From contig NZ_JAQIYM010000010.1 in assembly GCF_028823535.1 (NCBI RefSeq), positions 1 to 64,000 on the forward strand: 64,000 nucleotides of DNA. Reading direction: 5' to 3'. Made by a program: the position numbers and the translations under genes. This DNA comes from Pseudomonas serbica. GTDB taxonomy: Bacteria; Pseudomonadota; Gammaproteobacteria; Pseudomonadales; Pseudomonadaceae. Of the stretch, positions 45,361-53,968 are shown one piece after another; position 1 is the first letter of the stretch, and each line of letters starts with the position of its first letter. The notes beneath the pieces were generated by a model. That model did no database searches, was not told the DNA's origin, and was given only the letters and a program-made list of their open reading frames with translations.

Positions 45361-46704
45361 TCAGGCGCCCGTTGGCGACAGCGCCGGGCTGACGGCCATG
45401 GCGCTGCGTCGGTTGCTGATGGCGAACACCGTCATGGCGATGGCCGCTACGGCACCGGGCAAGGCGAATGCCATGAAGTTCAGTTGCAGCGGCAGGCTTA
45501 TGCCAAGCAAGGCGCCGCCCAGCAGAGGACCGACGATGGCACCGTTGCGTCCGATGCCCGACGCCCAGCCAAGGCCAGTGGAGCGAATGGTCATGGAGTA
45601 GAACTGGGCGGCGCAGGCGTACAGCAGAATCTGCGAGCCGATGGTGGTGGCGCCAGCGATGGCGATCAGCAGGTACAGCACCGGCATCGGGCTGTTGAAG
45701 CCCAACAGGGTGATCGACACTGCCGCCATGGCGAAGAACACCGACAGCACACGCGGCAGGTTGAGCTTGTCACCCAGCACACCGCCGCCGACTGCACCGA
45801 AGATCGCCCCGAAGTTCAGCACCAGCAGGAACGACAGGCTGGAGCCCAGGCTGTAACCGGCGTTGGCCATCAGTTTGGGCAACCAGGAACTCAAGGCGTA
45901 GACCATCAGCAGGCAGCAGAAAAACGCCAGCCACAACATCAGCGTGCGCAGTGCACGCCCCTCGCGAAACAACTGCAGCACCGGGGTGCCCGTGCCCTTC
46001 ACTTCACTCATGTGCAACTGATCATCGGCCTGCGCGACATACACCGGGTCAATCCGCTGGAGAATGTTGCGGGCTTCTTCATTGCGCCCCTGGCGCAGCA
46101 TGAAACCCACCGACTCGGGCAGGAAGTACATGATCAGTGGCAACAGCAGCAGTGGCAGGGCCGCCACGTAGAACACCGACTGCCAGCCGAAACTCGGAAT
46201 CAGGACGATGCCCAGCCCGGCAGACAGCATGCCGCCCACCGAGTAGCCGCTGAACATGATCGCCACCAAGGTGCTGCGGATTTTTTTCGGCGCATATTCG
46301 TTCATCAGCGCCACGACATTGGGCATCACACCACCAATGCCCAGGCCGGCAACGAAACGACAAAGACCAAATTCGGTGGGGTTGCGAGCGAAACCGTTGA
46401 GCACGGTGAAACCGCTGAAGAGCATCACGCAGATCGTGATGGCTTTCTTGCGTCCGATCTTGTCCGACAGCGGTCCGAAGAACAGTGCACCGAACATCAT
46501 GCCGAACAGCGCATAGCTGCCCAGTGCTCCGGCTTGCAGAGGACTGAGCCCCCACTCTTTCATCAGCATCGGCAAGACCACGCCGTAGATCACCAGGTCG
46601 TAACCATCGAAAATGATGATCAGGGCACACCAGAACAGCACCATCCAGTGAAAGCGGTTGAACCGAGCGTTGTCGATAACCTCGTGTACGTCGATCTTGC
46701 GCAT
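45361..46704 (-). CDS. benK: MFS aromatic acid/H+ symporter, BenK-like
   Basis: This 447-residue major facilitator of the aromatic acid:H+ symporter subfamily has 12 helices. DGYDLVIYGVVLP in helix 1 holds the substrate Asp, and GPLSDKIGRKKAI is the MFS loop 2-3 motif. It probably takes up benzoate or a hydroxybenzoate. The start at MRKIDV (46704) is favoured since AAGAGA lies 8 nt upstream; MNAMRK (46713) is possible. First gene of the benK-benE-benF transport operon. benABCD and cat genes are not present. Confidence 0.88.
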   Translation of the reverse strand: MRKIDVHEVIDNARFNRFHWMVLFWCALIIIFDGYDLVIYGVVLPMLMKEWGLSPLQAGALGSYALFGMMFGALFFGPLSDKIGRKKAITICVMLFSGFTVLNGFARNPTEFGLCRFVAGLGIGGVMPNVVALMNEYAPKKIRSTLVAIMFSGYSVGGMLSAGLGIVLIPSFGWQSVFYVAALPLLLLPLIMYFLPESVGFMLRQGRNEEARNILQRIDPVYVAQADDQLHMSEVKGTGTPVLQLFREGRALRTLMLWLAFFCCLLMVYALSSWLPKLMANAGYSLGSSLSFLLVLNFGAIFGAVGGGVLGDKLNLPRVLSVFFAMAAVSITLLGFNSPMPVLYLLIAIAGATTIGSQILLYACAAQFYSMTIRSTGLGWASGIGRNGAIVGPLLGGALLGISLPLQLNFMAFALPGAVAAIAMTVFAISNRRSAMAVSPALSPTGA

Positions 46705-46924
46705 GGCATTCATCTCTTGTTGTTGTTTTTCCAGGAGCAGCGGTAGCACGGCTTACGTCCGTACAGCCGAGGGTAGAGTCACCAGGCGCGGGCCAATATC
46801 CGCATTGCGCAGACCACTATCCGTTTTGTGCAGCGCTCTGAATCGGGCTGGGGAGCGAGAGGTTTTGCCCCTCTCCGATAAACTGTCTTCTTTGCAATCA
46901 CATTTGAGCGCTAAGCTTGGGCGT

Positions 46925-47551
46925 ATGGATGATTCAGATTACTTACGCCTGCTGACCATTGCGGCCGAGCAAGCCAACGCGTTCCTTTCCAATGCCCGCA
47001 AATGGGAGCGGGAGCGTTGGGTTTGCCAACGCCTGCTGCAAGGCTTGAACATTCCCTACCGCGCCGACGAATTCGCCCCGGCCGGTGAGCCGCCGGACGT
47101 GTTGTTTCGCGACGCCAGTTTCGAGGTCTTCTTCGTGCTCGACGAAGGCCGCCGCCTCAATGATGAATGGCGCGACGAACTGCAGAGGCGGCGCAGCGCG
47201 TTTTCCTTGAGCCAGCTGGTACGGCGCGAGGCCAAGCCCCGGCGCATACCGGCCAACGAGTTCTTGCTGCGCCTGGCGCCGACCTTGCGTAAAAAAGCGC
47301 ACAACTACAAAGAGCGCGGCATGGATCTGGGCGAGCTGGACATCATTGCCTTCGCCAGCCTCAAGCGCGAAGTGCTGGACCTCAACAGTCATTTCCCGCC
47401 GCCCACCGAATACCTGCGCCAAGGCTGGCGCTCGCTGTCGCTGGTGGGTCCGACCTTCGCCCGCGTGCTGTTCGCGCATCCCGATGCACCGGACTTCCTG
47501 CGCAGTAACCTGGGACGCAGCATCGTGTTCGACGTCGGGATCAGCCTGTGA
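46925..47551 (+). CDS. DUF1780 family protein
   Basis: The product has 208 residues, soluble, with no signal peptide. Conserved DUF1780 blocks are RKWERERWVCQRLLQGL near the N-terminus and APAGEPPDVLFRDASFEV. The latter resembles a restriction-endonuclease-like core (PD...xE pattern: PPDVLF...FEVFFVLD), though no activity is known. A longer frame exists upstream, but MDDSDYLRL (46925) is the family start. It overlaps the MOSC gene by 4 nt. Confidence 0.85.
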   Translation: MDDSDYLRLLTIAAEQANAFLSNARKWERERWVCQRLLQGLNIPYRADEFAPAGEPPDVLFRDASFEVFFVLDEGRRLNDEWRDELQRRRSAFSLSQLVRREAKPRRIPANEFLLRLAPTLRKKAHNYKERGMDLGELDIIAFASLKREVLDLNSHFPPPTEYLRQGWRSLSLVGPTFARVLFAHPDAPDFLRSNLGRSIVFDVGISL

Positions 47552-48075
47552 GCCCATTGCAGGAACTGATTGCCGAAGTCCCGCAAACCGGCCGCGTACG
47601 CTGGATCGGCGTGCGCCCGGAACGTCACGGGGCAATGATCGAACTGGATGCCGTGGAAGCGCGGCTCGAGGCCGGCCTGACGGGCGATCGTGCCCGACCC
47701 GGCATTCGCAATGCGCGTCAGGTAACACTGATTCAGTGGGAGCACCTGGCAGTGATCAGTTCGCTGATGGGCCGCCCGGACGATCAACCGGTCAAGCCTG
47801 AAGATTTGCGCCGCAATCTCGTTATCAGTGGGATCAATCTGTTCAGCCTCAAGGGCCGGCGCTTTCGCATCGGCCAGGCGATTTTCGAAACCACCGGCTG
47901 GTGCCAACCCTGCGCACGGCTGCAAGCCAACCTGGGACCCGGAACGTTTCAGGCGGTGCGTGGACATGGCGGAATCACCGCCCGGGTGTTACAAAGTGGC
48001 ATCATTCGCCTGGACGACACGGTGAGCGTCGAGCCCATTCCGGACAGTGGCTATGCTCCGTTCAACGTTCGTTGA
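47548..48075 (+). CDS. MOSC-domain protein
   Basis: The product has 175 residues and is a stand-alone MOSC domain. It has the conserved cysteine region TTGWCQPCARLQANLGPG (about 112-129), related to the cysteine that handles sulfur in molybdenum-cofactor sulfurases, and RPGIRNARQVTL. The role may be in sulfur transfer or in detoxification of N-hydroxylated compounds, but this is not proven. GTG start within the stop codon of the DUF1780 gene (GTGA), so translation is coupled. Confidence 0.87.
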   Translation: MSPLQELIAEVPQTGRVRWIGVRPERHGAMIELDAVEARLEAGLTGDRARPGIRNARQVTLIQWEHLAVISSLMGRPDDQPVKPEDLRRNLVISGINLFSLKGRRFRIGQAIFETTGWCQPCARLQANLGPGTFQAVRGHGGITARVLQSGIIRLDDTVSVEPIPDSGYAPFNVR

Positions 48076-48126
48076 ATCAGCCTGTAGCTTCAACACCTTC
48101 AGCAACGTCTACCTGACGAGGCCTTT

Positions 48127-48300
48127 ATGACCAGCCGCCTGAACCCCGACGACCAAAAGCATGTCGAAGAGTACCTGCAGTTGTCCCAGCACCGAGTCGA
48201 GCGCCGGCCTTTCCGGCCGTGGATGCTCCTGGTGCTGGTATTGGCAGTGACCATTGGTCTTGGCCTGTTGAGCCGACTTATCAGTTACCTGACGCTATGA
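48127..48300 (+). CDS. DUF3094 small membrane protein
   Basis: A 57-codon gene: MTSRLNPDDQKHVEEYLQL..., a basic RRPFRPW stretch, and one C-terminal membrane helix (about 34-52). It matches the DUF3094 family, found just before ndh in Pseudomonas. The function is unknown; location suggests a small partner or assembly factor of the NADH dehydrogenase, which is only inference. GACGAGG precedes the ATG. Confidence 0.8.
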   Translation: MTSRLNPDDQKHVEEYLQLSQHRVERRPFRPWMLLVLVLAVTIGLGLLSRLISYLTL

Positions 48301-48360
48301 GCTGCCTCGCGCTCGCTTGGGTAACCACATCGATTTCCTTTAGCCTTGCGAGTTATCCCC

Positions 48361-49659
48361 ATGTCCCATCGTATTGTCATTGTCGGCGGCGGCGCCGGCG
48401 GTCTGGAGTTGGCTACCCGTCTGGGTAAGACTCTGGGCAAACGCGGCACGGCCAGCGTGATGTTGGTCGACGCTAACCTGACCCACATCTGGAAACCGCT
48501 GTTGCACGAAGTCGCTGCCGGGTCGTTGAACTCGTCCGAAGACGAACTCAACTATGTTGCCCAGGCCAAATGGAACCACTTCGAGTTCCAACTGGGACGC
48601 ATGAGCGGGCTTGATCGCGCCAATAAAAAAATCCAGCTGGCCGCCACTTATGATGAAGCAGGCCTGGAACTGGTGCCCGCCCGGGAAGTGCCATACGACT
48701 CACTGGTGATTTCCGTCGGCAGCACCACCAACGATTTCGGTACCCTGGGCGCGGCGCAGCACTGCCTGTTCCTCGATACCCGCAAACAGGCCGAGCGCTT
48801 CCATCAGCAGTTGCTCAACCACTACTTGCGCGCGCACGCCGGGCAGACCGACAAGATCGAGCAGATCAGCGTCGCCATCGTCGGTGCCGGTGCCACCGGG
48901 GTCGAACTGGCCGCCGAGCTGCATAACGCCGCCCATGAACTGGCGGCCTACGGGCTGGACCGGATCAAACCGGAAAACATGCACATCACCCTGATCGAAG
49001 CCGGTCCACGGGTGCTGCCGGCCCTGCCGGAACGGATTGGCGGGCCTGTGCATAAAACCCTGGAAAAACTCGGGGTCAACGTCATGACCAATGCTGCGGT
49101 CAGCGAGGTGACCGCAGACAGCCTGATCACCGCGGATGGCAAAGTGATCAACGCCAGCCTGAAAGTCTGGGCTGCCGGGATTCGTGCACCGGCGTTCCTC
49201 AAGGACATCGATGGCCTGGAAACCAACCGCATCAATCAACTGCAAGTGCTGCCGACCCTGCAAACCACCCGTGACGAGAATATCTTCGCTTTCGGTGACT
49301 GCGCGGCCTGTCCGCAACCAGGCACTGACCGCAATGTGCCGCCGCGCGCCCAGGCTGCGCATCAGCAGGCGTCGTTGCTCGCAAAATCGCTGAAACTGCG
49401 GATCGAAGGCAAGGCGCTGCCGGAGTACAAGTACACCGACTACGGTTCGCTGATCTCGCTGTCGCGCTTTTCGGCTGTGGGTAACTTGATGGGTAACCTG
49501 ACCGGGAGCGTCATGCTGGAAGGCTGGCTGGCGCGGATGTTCTATGTGTCGTTGTACCGGATGCACCAGATGGCCCTGTACGGGCCGTTTCGCACGGCGA
49601 TGCTGATGCTGGGCAGCAAGATTGGTCGCGGCACCGAGCCGCGCCTGAAGCTGCACTGA
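48361..49659 (+). CDS. ndh: Type II NADH dehydrogenase
   Basis: This 432-residue single-subunit, non-proton-pumping NADH:quinone oxidoreductase has FAD motif IVIVGGGAGGLELATRLG at the N-terminus and NADH motif VAIVGAGATGVELAAEL (about 177). An IFAFGDCAACPQPG second FAD contact is present, as is a C-terminal amphipathic membrane-binding segment. I start at MSHRIVIV (48361). It follows DUF3094 after 60 nt, and a REP-like palindrome follows. Confidence 0.95.
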   Translation: MSHRIVIVGGGAGGLELATRLGKTLGKRGTASVMLVDANLTHIWKPLLHEVAAGSLNSSEDELNYVAQAKWNHFEFQLGRMSGLDRANKKIQLAATYDEAGLELVPAREVPYDSLVISVGSTTNDFGTLGAAQHCLFLDTRKQAERFHQQLLNHYLRAHAGQTDKIEQISVAIVGAGATGVELAAELHNAAHELAAYGLDRIKPENMHITLIEAGPRVLPALPERIGGPVHKTLEKLGVNVMTNAAVSEVTADSLITADGKVINASLKVWAAGIRAPAFLKDIDGLETNRINQLQVLPTLQTTRDENIFAFGDCAACPQPGTDRNVPPRAQAAHQQASLLAKSLKLRIEGKALPEYKYTDYGSLISLSRFSAVGNLMGNLTGSVMLEGWLARMFYVSLYRMHQMALYGPFRTAMLMLGSKIGRGTEPRLKLH

Positions 49660-49669
49660 TGTAAAAACC

Positions 49670-49758
49670 TGTGGGAGCAGGCTTGCTCGCGAACGCGGTG
49701 TGTCATTCAGCTTTATGTCGACTGACACACCGCTTTCGCGAGCAAGCCCGCTCCCACA
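49670..49758. repeat. REP-like paired palindrome (REPIN layout)
   Basis: TGTGGGAGCAGGCTTGCTCGCGAACGCGGTGTGTC at left is inverted at right as GACACACCGCTTTCGCGAGCAAGCCCGCTCCCACA, separated by about 20 nt. It is the best-preserved copy in the window and lies between ndh and the tRNA cluster. Confidence 0.88.
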
Positions 49759-49791
49759 TTGGTTTTGCGCTGTTGCAGGTTTCTCGCGGGC

Positions 49792-49825
49792 AAAAAAAAT
49801 CCCCGTATCTTTCGACACGAGGATT
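49792..49825 (-). terminator. Terminator after tRNA-Pro copy 2
   Basis: Minus-strand stem AATCCTCGT / ACGGGGATT (one G-T) followed by eight U. It ends the tRNA cluster and lies 8 nt beyond the CCA end. Confidence 0.88.
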
Positions 49826-49832
49826 TTTAATA

Positions 49833-49909
49833 TGGTCGGGGTAAGGGGATTCGAACTCCTGACATCCTGCTCCCAAAGCAGGCGCGCTACCGGACTGCGC
49901 TATACCCCG
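49833..49909 (-). tRNA. tRNA-Pro (anticodon TGG), copy 2
   Basis: 77 nt on the minus strand, from CGGGGTATAGC to CGACCA. Anticodon loop TTTGGGA gives TGG; T-loop GTTCGAATC present; CCA encoded. Identical in sequence to the copy at 50086-50162. It is separated from the upstream tRNAs by a terminator. Confidence 0.97.
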
Positions 49910-49911
49910 GT

Positions 49912-49940
49912 AAAAAAAAGGCACCTTTTAAAGGCGCCTT
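49912..49940 (-). terminator. Terminator between tRNA-Lys and tRNA-Pro copy 2
   Basis: Minus-strand stem AAGGCGCC.. / ..GGTGCCTT (one G-T) with U8 tail. It ends the Asn-Pro-Lys transcript. Read-through would be required to express the distal tRNA-Pro unless that gene has its own promoter. Confidence 0.85.
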
Positions 49941-50004
49941 CTGCGAACAGAGCTTTTGGCGTCTGATCTTAAGATTCGATTCCAGCGTTAACTGGTTTCA
50001 AAAA

Positions 50005-50080
50005 TGGTGGGTCGTGTGGGATTCGAACCTACGACCAATTGGTTAAAAGCCAACTGCTCTACCAACTGAGCTAACGACCC
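50005..50080 (-). tRNA. tRNA-Lys (anticodon TTT)
   Basis: 76 nt on the minus strand. GGGTCGT acceptor, D-loop TTGGTAGAG, anticodon arm TTGGC-TTTTAAC-CAA region with TTT, T-arm GGTTCGAATCC, encoded CCA. Closely resembles E. coli tRNA-Lys. Confidence 0.97.
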
Positions 50081-50085
50081 AAAAA

Positions 50086-50162
50086 TGGTCGGGGTAAGGG
50101 GATTCGAACTCCTGACATCCTGCTCCCAAAGCAGGCGCGCTACCGGACTGCGCTATACCCCG
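50086..50162 (-). tRNA. tRNA-Pro (anticodon TGG), copy 1
   Basis: 77 nt on the minus strand, identical to the copy at 49833-49909. It lies between tRNA-Asn and tRNA-Lys in the same transcript. Confidence 0.97.
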
Positions 50163-50171
50163 GCTTGAAAT

Positions 50172-50247
50172 TGGCTCCGTGACCAGGACTCGAACCTGGG
50201 ACCCAATGATTAACAGTCATTTGCTCTACCGACTGAGCTATCACGGA
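50172..50247 (-). tRNA. tRNA-Asn (anticodon GTT)
   Basis: 76 nt on the minus strand. TCCGTGA/TCACGGA acceptor, D-loop CAGTCGGTAGA, anticodon loop CTGTTAA (GTT), T-arm GGTTCGAGTCC, GCCA end. First gene of the tRNA transcript. Confidence 0.97.
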
Positions 50248-50335
50248 ACTACACATTTCAATTTACAACTTTGTAGCTTTACTGCGTTCTCTTCGACCCG
50301 TTCGCATCGCTGCGTTCGTGTGTCTGAGGCGCGCT

Positions 50336-50363
50336 ATTCTACAATTTCTACAACCTCTGTCAA
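50336..50363 (-). promoter_or_regulatory. tRNA operon promoter
   Basis: On the minus strand TTGACA (50363-50358), a 16-nt spacer and TAGAAT (50341-50336), followed by GCGCGCC, a GC-rich discriminator typical of stringently controlled stable-RNA promoters. It lies about 85 nt upstream of tRNA-Asn. Confidence 0.88.
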
Positions 50364-50496
50364 CCCCCTAATTTGCTTTCAAGTTAATGATTTGCAACTT
50401 ATTTTAGATTCCTGCTTGTTAGCAGAAACCCTGGCGGGTGACTTACTGCGGGGCGCACTTTACAAGCCTTTTCCTTTGAGTTCAACAGCCTGAATG
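50364..50496. other. Intergenic region between tRNA promoter and clpB terminator
   Basis: About 130 nt, locally AT-rich. It contains the region upstream of the tRNA promoter, where an UP element may be present (AATTTGC, AACTTATTTTAGATT). No gene is seen. Confidence 0.4.
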
Positions 50497-50524
50497 AAAA
50501 AAAGGCCTCGCAATGCGAGGCCTT
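50497..50524 (-). terminator. clpB terminator
   Basis: AAGGCCTCGC / GCGAGGCCTT perfect 10-bp stem, loop of 3 nt, U7 on the minus strand. It lies 24 nt after the clpB stop codon. Confidence 0.93.
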
Positions 50525-50547
50525 TTCGATTTTGCTGTTGTTATGGC

Positions 50548-53112
50548 TCAGACGAAGACGATTTCGTCGTTCTCCACCACGCCATGAGCGGTGTCGCCCG
50601 GCATGAATCGACCCGAAAGGATCAACTGCGCCAACGGGTTCTCGATCCAGCGCTGTATGGCCCTCTTGAGCGGCCGTGCGCCGTATACCGGGTCGTAACC
50701 GACCGCGATCAGCTTGTCCATGGCCTCGGGGCTCAGTTCCAGCTTCAGTTCCCGCTCGGTCAGGCGACTGCGCAGGCGGCCCAACTGGATCTCGGTGATG
50801 CCAGCGATCTGATCCCGCGCCAATGGCTCGAAGATCACCACTTCGTCGACCCGGTTGATGAACTCCGGCCGGAAGTGGGTGGAGATCGCATCCATCACCG
50901 CCGCGCGCTGTGCCTCACGATCACCCACCAACTCCTGGATCTGCACCGACCCCAGGTTGGAGGTCATGACAATCACGGTATTCTTGAAGTCCACCGTGCG
51001 GCCGTGGCTGTCGGTCAGGCGACCGTCTTCCAGCACTTGCAGCAAGACGTTGAAGACATCCGGGTGCGCCTTTTCGACTTCGTCCATGAGGATCACCGAG
51101 TAAGGCTTGCGACGTACCGCCTCGGTCAGGTAACCGCCCTCTTCGTAACCGACGTAGCCTGGTGGTGCACCGATCAGGCGAGCCACGGAATGTTTCTCCA
51201 TGAACTCGGACATGTCGATCCGCACCATCGCCTCTTCGGTATCGAAGAGGAATTCAGCCAGCGCCTTGCACAGCTCGGTTTTACCGACACCGGTCGGGCC
51301 GAGGAACATGAACGAGCCGCTCGGGCGATTCGGGTCGGACAAGCCGGCTCGGGAGCGCCGTACCGCGTTGGAAACGGCCACCACCGCTTCGTCCTGGCCG
51401 ATCACACGCTGGTGCAACAGGCTTTCCATCTTCATCAATTTTTCGCGCTCGCCTTCGAGCATTTTCGACACTGGAATACCGGTCCACTTCGAAACGACTT
51501 CGGCGATCTCTTCTTCAGTCACCTTGCTGCGCAGCAACTGGTTTTCGGGTTTGCCATGCTGATCGACCATTTGCAGGCTGCGCTCCAGGTCCGGGATCAC
51601 CCCGTACTGCAACTCGGCCATGCGGTTCAGGTCACCTTTGCGGCGAGCGGTTTCCAGCTCCTGGCGTGACTGCTCGATCTTCTGCTGGATTTGGGCAGAA
51701 CCCTGCACCTCGGCTTTTTCCGAGTTCCAGATTTCTTCCAGGTCCGAGTACTCACGCTCGAGACGGGCGATTTCTTCCTGGAGTTTTTCCAGGCGTTTCT
51801 TCGCCGCGTCGTCGCTTTCTTTCTTCAGCGCCTGGGACTCAACTTTCAGTTGGATCAAGCGACGTTCCAGGCGGTCCAGTACTTCCGGCTTGGAGTCGAT
51901 CTCCATGCGGATGCGGCTGGCGGCCTCGTCGATCAGGTCGATGGCCTTGTCGGGCAACTGGCGGTCAGTGATATAGCGATGGCTGAGCTTGGCCGCCGCA
52001 ATGATCGCGCCGTCGGTGATCGCCACTTTGTGGTGGACCTCGTAACGCTCTTTCAGGCCACGCAGGATGGCGATGGTGTCTTCTTCGCTCGGCTCGTCCA
52101 CCAGCACTTTCTGGAAGCGTCGCTCAAGGGCGGCGTCCTTCTCTATGTATTGGCGGTATTCGTTGAGCGTAGTGGCACCGACGCAGTGCAGCTCGCCACG
52201 TGCCAAGGCCGGCTTGAGCATATTGCCCGCATCCATCGAGCCCTCGCCTTTACCGGCGCCGACCATGGTGTGCAGTTCGTCGATGAACAGAATGATCTGC
52301 CCTTCCTGCTTCGACAATTCATTGAGCAGGGATTTCAGGCGCTCCTCGAACTCGCCACGGTACTTGGCACCGGCAATCAACGCCCCCATGTCCAGGGAGA
52401 GCAAGCGCTTGCCCTTGAGGCCGTCCGGCACTTCGCCGTTGATGATGCGCTGGGCCAGGCCTTCGGCGATGGCGGTTTTACCAACACCAGGCTCGCCGAT
52501 CAGTACCGGGTTGTTCTTGGTGCGGCGTTGCAGCACCTGGATGGTCCGGCGAATTTCATCGTCGCGGCCGATCACCGGATCGAGCTTGCCGTCTTCGGCA
52601 CGCTTGGTCAGGTCGACGGTGTATTTATCCAATGCCTGGCGCGCTTCCTCGTGGTTAGGGTCATTGACCGCCTCACCGCCACGCAGGTTGTTGATCGCGT
52701 TTTCCAGGGCTTTCTTGCTCACGCCCTGACCGAGCAACAGTTTGCCGAGCTTGCTGTTCTCGTCCATGGCGGCGAGCAGCACCAGTTCGCTGGAAATGAA
52801 CTGGTCGCCCTTTTGCTGGGCCAGGCGATCGGCCTGGTTGAGCAGGCGCGCCAGATCCTGCGACATATTTACGTCGCCGGTCGGGTTCTGGATCTTCGGT
52901 AGCTGGTCAAGTTCTTTGGTCAGCTCTTTTCGCAGGCTGTTGACGTCGAAGCCCACCTGCATCAGCAGGGGCTTGATCGAGCCACCCTGTTGCTCGAGCA
53001 AGGCTTGCATCAAGTGCGCCGGTTCAATGGCCGGATGATCGAGACCGACGGCCAGGGATTGGGCATCGGACAACGCTAACTGCAATTTGCTGGTTAAACG
53101 GTCTATACGCAT
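50548..53112 (-). CDS. clpB: ATP-dependent disaggregase ClpB
   Basis: This 854-residue Hsp100 protein dissolves protein aggregates together with DnaK. It has an N-terminal Clp_N domain (1-145), a first AAA+ domain with Walker A GEPGVGKTAIAEG (about 205), and a middle coiled coil (about 400-525, KKRLEKLQEEIARLERE...) that binds DnaK. The second AAA+ has GPTGVGKTELCKA (about 605) and the ClpB C-terminal domain follows. The pore-loop tyrosine is in KYRGEFEERLK and GYVGYEEGG. Shine-Dalgarno GGAAGG. A sigma-32 promoter lies upstream. Confidence 0.97.
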   Translation of the reverse strand: MRIDRLTSKLQLALSDAQSLAVGLDHPAIEPAHLMQALLEQQGGSIKPLLMQVGFDVNSLRKELTKELDQLPKIQNPTGDVNMSQDLARLLNQADRLAQQKGDQFISSELVLLAAMDENSKLGKLLLGQGVSKKALENAINNLRGGEAVNDPNHEEARQALDKYTVDLTKRAEDGKLDPVIGRDDEIRRTIQVLQRRTKNNPVLIGEPGVGKTAIAEGLAQRIINGEVPDGLKGKRLLSLDMGALIAGAKYRGEFEERLKSLLNELSKQEGQIILFIDELHTMVGAGKGEGSMDAGNMLKPALARGELHCVGATTLNEYRQYIEKDAALERRFQKVLVDEPSEEDTIAILRGLKERYEVHHKVAITDGAIIAAAKLSHRYITDRQLPDKAIDLIDEAASRIRMEIDSKPEVLDRLERRLIQLKVESQALKKESDDAAKKRLEKLQEEIARLEREYSDLEEIWNSEKAEVQGSAQIQQKIEQSRQELETARRKGDLNRMAELQYGVIPDLERSLQMVDQHGKPENQLLRSKVTEEEIAEVVSKWTGIPVSKMLEGEREKLMKMESLLHQRVIGQDEAVVAVSNAVRRSRAGLSDPNRPSGSFMFLGPTGVGKTELCKALAEFLFDTEEAMVRIDMSEFMEKHSVARLIGAPPGYVGYEEGGYLTEAVRRKPYSVILMDEVEKAHPDVFNVLLQVLEDGRLTDSHGRTVDFKNTVIVMTSNLGSVQIQELVGDREAQRAAVMDAISTHFRPEFINRVDEVVIFEPLARDQIAGITEIQLGRLRSRLTERELKLELSPEAMDKLIAVGYDPVYGARPLKRAIQRWIENPLAQLILSGRFMPGDTAHGVVENDEIVFV

Positions 53113-53186
53113 GGGTCACCTTCCTTTTGAGCAGGCCGGACCTATAAAACATCCTGAATGAAGAAACCTGCCAGATAGCACAATAG

Positions 53187-53212
53187 ATGTGGTCGATTCT
53201 GGGAGTTTCAAG
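53187..53212 (-). promoter_or_regulatory. Sigma-32 heat-shock promoter of clpB
   Basis: Minus strand CTTGAA (53212-53207), 14-nt spacer, CCACAT (53192-53187), close to the sigma-32 pattern CTTGAA-N13-17-CCCCAT. It lies about 75 nt upstream of the clpB ATG. Confidence 0.8.
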
Positions 53213-53242
53213 CGTCGAGAGGTTGATGCAGATCAGACAAGT

Positions 53243-53968
53243 CTAGCGTTCGAGCCAGATAAGGGAGGCAAATCGGCCAGTGCGGGAGGCACGGCGATAG
53301 GAAAAGAAGCGTGGATCGGAGACGGTGCAGAATCCGCCGCCATAAACAGCGGTTACACCCTGAGCTGCCAGACGCAAGCGCGCCAGCATATAAATGTCCG
53401 CCATGAACTTGCCGGGGTTTTGACTCGGCGCAAAAGCCTGAGCAGCTCCAGGCAGTTGCTCGACGAAGGTTTCCCGTACTTCGGGGCCCACTTCAAAGGC
53501 TTGCGGGCCAATCGCCGGGCCGAGCCAGACCAAAACCGCCGCAGGTGGCACCGCCAGGCTGTCAAGGGTCGCTTCCAGCACGCCCGCCGCCAACCCGCGC
53601 CAACCGGCATGGGCCGCCGCGACACGAGTACCGGCACGGTCGCAAAACAGCACAGGCAGGCAATCGGCAGTCATCGCCGCACAGGCAATGCCCGGCGTAG
53701 AAGTCCAACTGGCATCGGCAATGTCCACCCGGCTCGGGTCGGCATGCGCCACGACGATGCCGTGAACCTGCTGCAACCAGGCCGGCTGTATCGAAAAATG
53801 GTCAGTAAGACGCCGGCGATTCTCGGCGACGGCCTCAGGGCTGTCGTCGACGTGATCGCCAAGATTGAGGCTGTCGAACGGCGCCAAGCTGACGCCGCCC
53901 GCACGGGTGGTGACGCAGGCTTTGACCCCGGCCGGCGCGGGCCAGTCAGGAATCAGCCAGTCACTCAT
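53243..53968 (-). CDS. pgeF: PgeF, peptidoglycan editing factor (YfiH/polyphenol oxidase family)
   Basis: The product has 241 residues and belongs to the laccase-like DUF152/YfiH family. Zinc-site signatures are VHGIVVAHAD, TADCLPVLF with the Cys, and AAAHAGWRGLAAGV. E. coli PgeF removes mis-incorporated L-Ser from UDP-MurNAc; other homologues show purine nucleoside phosphorylase activity. It overlaps rluD by 4 nt (ATGA), a linkage widely conserved with rluD and bamD. Confidence 0.93.
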   Translation of the reverse strand: MSDWLIPDWPAPAGVKACVTTRAGGVSLAPFDSLNLGDHVDDSPEAVAENRRRLTDHFSIQPAWLQQVHGIVVAHADPSRVDIADASWTSTPGIACAAMTADCLPVLFCDRAGTRVAAAHAGWRGLAAGVLEATLDSLAVPPAAVLVWLGPAIGPQAFEVGPEVRETFVEQLPGAAQAFAPSQNPGKFMADIYMLARLRLAAQGVTAVYGGGFCTVSDPRFFSYRRASRTGRFASLIWLER

